Shown: piece by piece, positions 34,279 to 40,085 of the stretch
Numbering within the stretch: position 1 is the stretch's first letter
Layout: each line of letters begins with the position of its first letter
DNA from: Gemmatimonadaceae bacterium
GTDB lineage: Bacteria > Gemmatimonadota > Gemmatimonadetes > Gemmatimonadales > Gemmatimonadaceae
Reading direction: 5' to 3'
NCBI GenBank assembly: GCA_014379355.1
Contig: JACMLX010000129.1
Coordinates: 1-40,085, forward strand
Length of the DNA: 40,085 nucleotides
Made by a program: the position numbers and the translations under genes
Notes under the pieces: model-generated
What the model was told of the DNA's origin: nothing
Database searches by the model: none
Seen by the model: the letters and a program-made list of their open reading frames with translations, nothing else

Positions 34279-37200
34279 GTGACGTTCACGCTCTCGCGAC
34301 CCGGCACGCTGCGTGCCGGTGCGCTCGTCCTGTTCGGACTCATGCCGCTGGCTCTGCAGGCGCAGGCCACCGCCAAGCCGCCAGCCCGCACGACACCCGT
34401 TCGCCGCGAGATTCCGGCGGCACCCACCGGACCGCTCACCTTCGATTCCACCGTCTTCGGCGCGCTCCGATGGCGCGAGGTCGGTCCGGCCCGCGGCGGT
34501 CGGTCCGTCGCTGCGGCGGGTTCGGTCCAGCGACCAAATGAATACTGGATGGGCACCACCGGCGGCGGCGTCTACAAGACCACCGACGGCGGGATGAACT
34601 GGAGCCCCGCCACCGACAACTATTTCGGCGGCACGATCGGCGCGATCACGGTCGATCCGCAGAATGCGGATATCGTGTGGGTCGGTGGCGGCGAAACCGA
34701 CATCCGCGGAAACACGGCGGGCGGTGACGGTCTCTGGAAAACGACTGACGCCGGCAAGACCTGGACGCGACTCGGCTTTCTCGAGGAACACATCGCCGCG
34801 ATTCGCATCCATCCGACGAACAAGGACATCGCCTGGCTCGCCGTCTTCGGCAATCCATTCAAGGCCGGCAACAACCGCGGCGTCTTCAAGACCACTGATG
34901 GTGGGAAGAACTTCACCAAGGTGCTCTTCGTCGACGACTCGACCGGTGCCATCGACATCCAGGTCGATCCGTCCAATCCCGACATCCTCTACGCCGCGAC
35001 GTGGCAGGCCTATCGCACATCGTGGTCGCTGTCGTCCGGTGGGGCCGGCAGCGGCATCCACAAGTCGGTCGATGGCGGCACGACGTGGACGAACATCTCG
35101 CGCACCGCTCCTGGCCTGCCCAAGGGCGTCATGGGCAAGATCGGGCTCGCCATCTCGCCCGTGAAGCCGAGCCGCGTGTGGGCCATCATCGAACATGATT
35201 CCGGCGGCGTGTATCGCTCGGATGATGCCGGCGCGACGTGGAGCTACATCAACCGCGATCGCAAGCTCCGTCAGCGTGCGTGGTACTACTCGAACATCGT
35301 CGCCGACCCGAAGGACACGAACGTCATCTACGCCCTCAACGTCGGCTTCCATCGCTCACGCGACGGCGGCAGGACATTCCCGGGCAGCATTCGTGTGCCG
35401 CATGGCGACAACCACGACCTGTGGATCTCGCCGACCGATCCGAATCGCATGATCGAGGCGAACGACGGTGGCGCGACGGTCAGCACCGATGGTGCGAAGA
35501 CCTGGACCGACGAGGACTTCCCGACGGCGCAGTGGTATCACGTCGACGCCAGCAACGACTATCCGTACATGATCTGCGGCGCGCAGCAGGACAACTCGAC
35601 GCTCTGCGGTCCGAGTCGCGCAGACGGCCGAGTGAACCTCGCCGACTGGAAGGATGCCGGCGGTGGTGAATCCGGGTACGTCACGCCGCATCCGACGCGG
35701 CCGTGGATCATCTTCGCCGGCAGCTACGGCGGCCTGCTGACGCGGAAGGACATGCGTACGGGCTTCGAGCGCAACGTGACCGTCTACCCGATCAATCCGA
35801 TGGGTCAGTCGTCGAAGGACATCGCGGTGCGCTTCCAGTGGACCTTCCCGATCGTCTTCTCACGCCACAACCCGAACGTGCTGTACGCGGCCGGTTCGAA
35901 GCTCTTCCGCAGCACGAACGAGGGCGAAAGCTGGACCGAGGCGTCACCCGAACTGGCACGCCGCGACCCGAAGACGATGGATGCCTCGGGCGGACCGATC
36001 ACGAAGGACCAGACCGGCGTCGAGACCTACGCGCTGATCTTCTCCTTCGACGAATCGCCGGTGCAGCCGGGCGTGTTGTGGGTCGGCACGGATGATGGTC
36101 TCGTGCACCTGTCGAGGAACGATGGTCGCACATGGGAGAACGTGACGCCGCCGGGCGTCGGCGACTTCACGCGCATCTCGATCATCGAGCCGTCGCACTA
36201 CTCCGCCGGCACTGCGTACGTCGCCGCCAATCGCTACCAGCTCGGTGACAAGCGGCCGCTGCTCTTCAAGACGACTGACTTCGGCAAGACCTGGACGCAG
36301 ATCACCAACGGCATCGACAACGAACACTTCCTGCGCGTCGTGCGCGAGGATCCTGTTCGCCGCGGGCTGCTCTTCGCCGGCACGGAACGCACGGTGTACG
36401 TCTCATATGATGACGGGATGAACTGGCGCACGCTGCGTCGCAACATGCCCCTCGTTCCGGTGCACGATCTCAGGATCAAGGATAACGACCTGATCGCCGC
36501 CACGCACGGCCGCGGGTTCTGGGTCCTCGACAACATCGACGCGATGCGTCAGGTCACACCGGCGATCGTCACGTCCTCGGCACACCTCTTCAAGCCGAGC
36601 GATGCATGGCGCACGGACTGGGGCGGCGGATTCTTCGCACAGATGGCCGGCGGCGGCGATGCGCTCGGCGCCAATCCGCCAGGCGGCGCGCGATTCCAGT
36701 ACTGGCTCAAGGACCCGAACCAGACGGTGAAGTTCGAATTCCTCGACGCCGCCGGCAAGGTCATCACCGGCTTCACGAGTGACCAGGACCCCGACACGCA
36801 GGCCGACTCTATTCGCGTCGACGGCCTGAAGACGGCGATGATCGATTCGCTCACGAGCAAGGCGGGTCTGAGCCGCGACTCGGCCATGAAGGTTGCGACC
36901 GCGCGTTTCACCGGACCGGGTGCAGCGGCAGCGGTCGATTTCGAGGAATTGTTCACGCGCGGCGCACGTCCTGCGCGCGTACCGAACAAGGCCGGCATGA
37001 ACAACTTCAACTGGAACATGCGGTATCCGGACGCCGCGCGGTTCGATGGCATGATCATGTGGGCGGGCACGGTCACTGGCCCGATGGCGCCTCCCGGCGC
37101 CTATGCAGTACGCATGACTGCCGGCGCCGTGACGCAGACGTATCCATTCAACATCAAGAAGGATCCGCGCAGCGACGCGACCGATGCCGATCTGCAGGCA

Positions 37201-37680
37201 CAATTCAAGATGCTGATCGCGATCCGCGATCGCACGACCGACGCGAACATGAGTGTGCGCACGGTGCGCAACATGCGCTGGCAGGTTGCCGATCGTGCCC
37301 CGAAGCTCACCGGTCAGCCGTCGATCGAGTTCCAGTCACTCGCGAACGATATGATGGCCGAGCTGACGACCGCGGAGAACGAGGTGTATCAGACGAAGAA
37401 CCAGAGCTCGCAGGATCCGCTCAACTACCCGATCAAGTTGAACAACCAGATCGCCGCGTTGTCGGGCACCGTGGGAAGTGGTGAATACCGTCCGACGGTA
37501 CAGGCCCGTCAGGCGTTCGGATTGCTGAGTGGCAAGCTGGAGGTGCAGCTCGGTGCGATGAAGAAGAGCATGGACTCGCACCTGCCGCGCTTGAACTCCA
37601 TCCTCAAGGCCGCCGGCCTCCCGGAACTCACACCGAGCTCCGAGGAGATCAAGCCCAACCGGCCCAAGATCGCGATGTAG
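34279..37680 (+). CDS. Large secreted sortilin/BNR-repeat protein
   Basis: An 1133-residue exported protein. The signal peptide ends in LALQAQA. The body repeats the Asp-box: YKTTDGGMNW, WKTTDAGKTW, FKTTDGGKNF, HKSVDGGTTW, YRSDDAGATW, HRSRDGGRTF, VSTDGAKTW, FRSTNEGESW, SRNDGRTW, FKTTDFGKTW and VSYDDGMNW, eleven in all. These mark the blades of one or two VPS10/sortilin-type propellers. The last 300 residues (after LDNIDAM) hold a beta-domain (FNWNMRYP, PGAYAVRMTAG) and a helical end. Such proteins are often called glycosyl hydrolases by name only; no catalytic residues are evident, and a binding role is more likely. GTG 34279 has AAGGAG eight bases upstream. A hairpin repeat in the convergent gap ends the message. 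Confidence 0.9.
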   Translation: MTFTLSRPGTLRAGALVLFGLMPLALQAQATAKPPARTTPVRREIPAAPTGPLTFDSTVFGALRWREVGPARGGRSVAAAGSVQRPNEYWMGTTGGGVYKTTDGGMNWSPATDNYFGGTIGAITVDPQNADIVWVGGGETDIRGNTAGGDGLWKTTDAGKTWTRLGFLEEHIAAIRIHPTNKDIAWLAVFGNPFKAGNNRGVFKTTDGGKNFTKVLFVDDSTGAIDIQVDPSNPDILYAATWQAYRTSWSLSSGGAGSGIHKSVDGGTTWTNISRTAPGLPKGVMGKIGLAISPVKPSRVWAIIEHDSGGVYRSDDAGATWSYINRDRKLRQRAWYYSNIVADPKDTNVIYALNVGFHRSRDGGRTFPGSIRVPHGDNHDLWISPTDPNRMIEANDGGATVSTDGAKTWTDEDFPTAQWYHVDASNDYPYMICGAQQDNSTLCGPSRADGRVNLADWKDAGGGESGYVTPHPTRPWIIFAGSYGGLLTRKDMRTGFERNVTVYPINPMGQSSKDIAVRFQWTFPIVFSRHNPNVLYAAGSKLFRSTNEGESWTEASPELARRDPKTMDASGGPITKDQTGVETYALIFSFDESPVQPGVLWVGTDDGLVHLSRNDGRTWENVTPPGVGDFTRISIIEPSHYSAGTAYVAANRYQLGDKRPLLFKTTDFGKTWTQITNGIDNEHFLRVVREDPVRRGLLFAGTERTVYVSYDDGMNWRTLRRNMPLVPVHDLRIKDNDLIAATHGRGFWVLDNIDAMRQVTPAIVTSSAHLFKPSDAWRTDWGGGFFAQMAGGGDALGANPPGGARFQYWLKDPNQTVKFEFLDAAGKVITGFTSDQDPDTQADSIRVDGLKTAMIDSLTSKAGLSRDSAMKVATARFTGPGAAAAVDFEELFTRGARPARVPNKAGMNNFNWNMRYPDAARFDGMIMWAGTVTGPMAPPGAYAVRMTAGAVTQTYPFNIKKDPRSDATDADLQAQFKMLIAIRDRTTDANMSVRTVRNMRWQVADRAPKLTGQPSIEFQSLANDMMAELTTAENEVYQTKNQSSQDPLNYPIKLNNQIAALSGTVGSGEYRPTVQARQAFGLLSGKLEVQLGAMKKSMDSHLPRLNSILKAAGLPELTPSSEEIKPNRPKIAM

Positions 37681-37704
37681 TGCACGCACGCAGTTCCAAT
37701 CAGT

Positions 37705-37830
37705 GACGCACTTCTGCGGCTTGTGCAGCTTTGCGATTTGCTCGTCTCAGTCGTGGCGCGAAATGACGATCGTGTCAGCGCCCACGGAGAACGGCGAATC
37801 GCAAAACTGCACAAGCCGCAGGAGTGCGTC
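37705..37830. repeat. Family 2 long inverted repeat, two-way terminator
   Basis: Two 34-base arms (37705-37738 and 37797-37830) are complementary except at two positions. The 58-base loop has its own stem, GGCGC with GCGCC around TGAC...GTCA. TTGTTTT follows the right arm, giving a terminator shape for the gene on the left. A CAGTTCCAAT word at 37691-37700 also occurs in the family 1 copy at 8232-8241. The left block aligns with 19145-19178. Confidence 0.7.
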
Positions 37831-37850
37831 TTGTTTTGGAGTCTGATGGA

Positions 37851-38426
37851 CTACTTGTGCGGAGCCGGCTGTGCGCGGAACAGCGAGACGTACTGGCCGT
37901 AACCCTCGGCTTCAAGCTTGTCCACCGGGATGAAACGCATCGACGCGGAGTTCATGCAGTAGCGCAGGCCCGTCGGCTTCGGACCGTCATCGAAGACATG
38001 GCCAAGGTGTGAATCGGCGGCGGCGCTGCGCACTTCGGTGCGCGTCATGAAGAACTGGCGGTCGCTCTTCGTGCGCACATTGGCGGTTTCGAGCGGCTTG
38101 GTGAAGCTCGGCCAGCCCGTGCCCGACTCGAACTTGTCGAGTGAGCTGAAGAGGGCTTCACCCGATACGATGTCGACGTAGATGCCGGCCTCGTGATTGT
38201 CCCAGTACGCATTGCGGAAGGCACGCTCCGTGCCTTCATGTTGCGTCACCTGGTACTGCTCGGGTGTGAGCTTTGCGCGCAGCTCGGCATCTGTAGGCTT
38301 CACGAATGGGCGTGGTGTGGTCATTGATGGTCTCCTGGCAGCGGGCGTCGGGCGCGTCTGTGCGCCACCGACGATCGGGAGGACGAAAACAAGGGCAACG
38401 AGAACGGACTGGCGACGCGTGAACAT
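37851..38426 (-). CDS. msrB: Exported methionine-R-sulfoxide reductase MsrB
   Basis: MsrB repairs oxidised Met (R form) in proteins. The 191-residue protein has a signal peptide ([19 protein letters not shown]...GGAQ), so it works in the periplasm. Family motifs include [46 protein letters not shown] and the catalytic C157 in RYCMNS. C157 is the only cysteine in the protein. The CxxC zinc pairs are missing, as in many bacterial forms, and the resolving Cys found in forms reading SGCGW is Thr here. The sulfenic acid must therefore be reduced directly by a partner thiol protein. ATG 38426 is chosen to include the signal peptide; the frame reaches 38486. It diverges from the AraC-type gene. Confidence 0.93.
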   Translation of the reverse strand: MFTRRQSVLVALVFVLPIVGGAQTRPTPAARRPSMTTPRPFVKPTDAELRAKLTPEQYQVTQHEGTERAFRNAYWDNHEAGIYVDIVSGEALFSSLDKFESGTGWPSFTKPLETANVRTKSDRQFFMTRTEVRSAAADSHLGHVFDDGPKPTGLRYCMNSASMRFIPVDKLEAEGYGQYVSLFRAQPAPHK

Positions 38427-38568
38427 GGACGACACTCGTGTTGAGGCTTGACAGACATATTCCAGCTGGCCCTCCTTCGTTCCCACGCCCGAGACCTCGC
38501 CGCGAACGGGTCGTGTGCGATGGCGGCGGTCGTGACGATCCAGCCCCTTGGCTCATGCATACGATCAA

Positions 38569-39462
38569 ATGTCCCATGCGGATCCACTCGACAGGGGCAT
38601 CGCGGTGACCGGCGCACGTGTCGTGAGCCATGAGCATGACGGTGAGGGATGGCTGCTGGCGACTCGCGAGAGTGCCCCGGCCGTACGTGGCTGTGTGCCG
38701 CAGTACGTCGGCTACGAGGAGCGCAGTGTGACGCCGGTGCGTCGGCTCGAAGTACCGCACCCCGACATCACGGTGATCGTGAATCTCGGTGCGCCGTTGG
38801 ACGTGCACGCACCGGCGATCGGTCCACGTGGAGCACTCTTCGGCAGCTTCGTCGCCGGCCTGTTCGACACGGTGGCCGTCACCGGCACCACGGGTGTCTC
38901 ATGCGGCATCGAGATGAACCTCACGCCGATCGGCATGTGGCAACTGCTCGGCGTACCGATGCACGAGTTCACGAATCGGGTGGTGCCGTTCGACGCCCTG
39001 TTCGGTCGCCAGGCAGCGAGGCTGGAGGATCAGCTGCGTGCCACGCCGTCGTGGGATGCGCGCTTCGATCTCCTCGATGCCGCGCTGACACGACAGCTGG
39101 CGAGACGCGTGTCGCCGCCGCCCGAAGTGTGGTGGGCGTGGGATCAGCTCCGATGTGAACACCGTCCGCTGCCGGTATCGACGATCGCGCGTGAGCTGCA
39201 GTGGAGTCGTCGGCGTCTTGGCGCCGCGTTCCGCGAATATGTCGGACTGACGCCGAAGGCGTTCTCGCGAGTGGTGCGATTCGATCGTGCCGTGCGTCGG
39301 GTACGCGACGGTACCCTGTCGCACTGGTCGTCTCTCGCGCATGAATGTGGCTACGCGGATCAGGCGCACCTGATCCGCGAATTCCGGGAGTTCGCTGGCA
39401 TCGCTCCAACCGAGTTCCTGCGTCGGAATGGCGATGGATCGCTGGGCGTCAGCGCCGACTGA
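38569..39462 (+). CDS. AraC-family transcriptional regulator
   Basis: A 297-residue regulator with an N-terminal sensor part of about 190 residues (VPQYVGYEERSV, DITVIVNLGAPL, CGIEMNLTPIG) and the usual double helix-turn-helix at the end: VSTIARELQWSRRRLGAAF, then SSLAHECGYADQAHLIREF and the closing FREFAGIAPTEFLRR. The ligand is unknown. ATG 38569 is used; a TTG at 38548 would add seven residues. It reads in the same direction as a VOC-family gene 132 bases downstream. In many bacteria AraC regulators of this type lie beside a small VOC or DoxX-type gene they control, so the downstream gene is the first candidate target. The regulator could also act on msrB, which diverges from it. Confidence 0.93.
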   Translation: MSHADPLDRGIAVTGARVVSHEHDGEGWLLATRESAPAVRGCVPQYVGYEERSVTPVRRLEVPHPDITVIVNLGAPLDVHAPAIGPRGALFGSFVAGLFDTVAVTGTTGVSCGIEMNLTPIGMWQLLGVPMHEFTNRVVPFDALFGRQAARLEDQLRATPSWDARFDLLDAALTRQLARRVSPPPEVWWAWDQLRCEHRPLPVSTIARELQWSRRRLGAAFREYVGLTPKAFSRVVRFDRAVRRVRDGTLSHWSSLAHECGYADQAHLIREFREFAGIAPTEFLRRNGDGSLGVSAD

Positions 39463-39489
39463 CGAAACTTGCCTTCCCGCCCGAGGCGA

Positions 39490-39508
39490 TTGACGAGCGC
39501 AGCGCTCG
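39490..39508 (+). promoter_or_regulatory. Palindrome with -35-like TTGACG before the VOC gene
   Basis: TTGACG (39490-39495) overlaps a perfect 15-base palindrome, CGAGCGC-A-GCGCTCG (39494-39508), in the gap between the AraC-type gene and the VOC gene. No good -10 follows at the standard distance. It may be an operator. Confidence 0.3.
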
Positions 39509-39594
39509 CGCGCGTCTTCGTTGCCTGAACAAATCTTCAAGACGCGACGGTGCGGCCCCTGCAGGTTGCCCCTATCCCCAATCTGGAGTGCCGC

Positions 39595-40032
39595 ATGTCC
39601 GCTGTCGGCTTCATCAGTCCTGCGCTCTACTATCGCGATGCCCCTGCCGCGATCTCCTTTCTCGAGCGCGCCTTCGGGTTTCGCAGCCGGCTTGTCGTGC
39701 CGGACGACACGGGCGGCGTCGCGCACGCCGAGCTCACGTTCCGCGAGTCCGTGCTCATGCTCGGCACGACGAAGCCGGAGAAGGGTTGGGTCAGCCCGCT
39801 CGACCTGACTGGAGGCGTGAGTCACACGCTCTCCATCGTGGTGGAGGACGCAGACGCACACTACACGATGGCGGTCGCGGCCGGCGCGCACATCACGCGG
39901 CCGCTCGTCGATGAACACTACGGTGGACGCGGCTACGAAGCGCGTGACACCGAGAACAACGTCTGGTACTTCAGCACGTATGCACCCGGCGCGTGGTGGG
40001 ACGGCAAATCACCCGACTCTCCGGCAACCTGA
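39595..40032 (+). CDS. VOC-family (glyoxalase/bleomycin-resistance fold, PhnB-like) protein
   Basis: A 145-residue protein with two beta-alpha-beta-beta-beta modules. SPALYYRDAPAAISFLERAFGF is the typical first module, and HTLSIVVEDADAHYTMAVAAGA begins the second, ending in YEARDTENNVWYFSTY. It belongs to the small VOC proteins grouped with PhnB and predicted glyoxalase-like proteins, which bind a metal or a small molecule; the activity is unknown. ATG 39595 has GGAG nine bases upstream. The AraC regulator immediately upstream is a likely controller. Nothing further can be called in the last 53 bases of the window. Confidence 0.9.
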   Translation: MSAVGFISPALYYRDAPAAISFLERAFGFRSRLVVPDDTGGVAHAELTFRESVLMLGTTKPEKGWVSPLDLTGGVSHTLSIVVEDADAHYTMAVAAGAHITRPLVDEHYGGRGYEARDTENNVWYFSTYAPGAWWDGKSPDSPAT

Positions 40033-40085
40033 GCGGTGCGAACTCAGGGGCGCTGCGAGAGGCGGCAGGCGGCGGCGTCGCCGAG

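Overview
The window is high-GC bacterial chromosome with tightly packed genes, many joined by ATGA, GTGA or TGATG start/stop overlaps. The gene mix suggests a member of the Gemmatimonadota or a close relative: an Oar-like TonB receptor, a large secreted sortilin/BNR-repeat protein, a B12-dependent class II ribonucleotide reductase, an orphan GvpL/F-like protein, and a Hanks-type kinase with a PP2C phosphatase. This placement is inferred from gene content; no rRNA or marker tree is available here. I see no tRNA, rRNA, CRISPR array, integrase or transposase.

Layout. 1-8.1 kb, all plus strand: the end of a membrane-anchored protein, a histone-deacetylase-family hydrolase, CorA, a GvpL/F-like protein, a zinc-ribbon Ser/Thr kinase, an L-Ala-D/L-Glu-type epimerase and PriA. 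8.1-13.7 kb: an MFS exporter (minus), an unknown protein coupled to a Fur-family regulator (plus), an ABC exporter (minus) and a glycine-zipper lipoprotein (plus). 13.7-19.1 kb: a TonB-dependent receptor with a Spy-like tail, followed by a periplasmic propeller-like protein. 19.2-25.1 kb: a gamma-glutamyltransferase lipoprotein (minus), divergent from murQ-anmK-nagZ and a small membrane protein. 25.6-30.2 kb: a Tat-type metallophosphoesterase and a PP2C phosphatase (minus), divergent from an N-acetylmuramoyl-L-alanine amidase lipoprotein and a gamma-carbonic-anhydrase-like protein. 30.2-33.3 kb: a 680-base gap rich in possible regulatory sequence, then nrdJ and a strong terminator. 33.4-40.0 kb: a methyltransferase, the BNR-repeat protein, periplasmic MsrB (minus), an AraC regulator and a VOC protein.

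How it fits together. The best-supported pathway is cell-wall recycling. The amidase and NagZ release anhydroMurNAc and peptides, AnmK and MurQ bring anhydroMurNAc-6-phosphate and MurNAc-6-phosphate back to GlcNAc-6-phosphate, and the epimerase can process L-Ala-D-Glu from stem peptides. A kinase and a phosphatase of the Ser/Thr signalling type lie in the same window.

The most unusual non-coding signal is two families of long imperfect inverted repeats. Each occurs twice, and all four copies lie in gaps between convergent genes. Other points worth a second look are the orphan GvpL/F-like protein between corA and the kinase, the LTxxQ tail on the TonB receptor, the nrdJ upstream region, and a possible 12-codon leader before corA.
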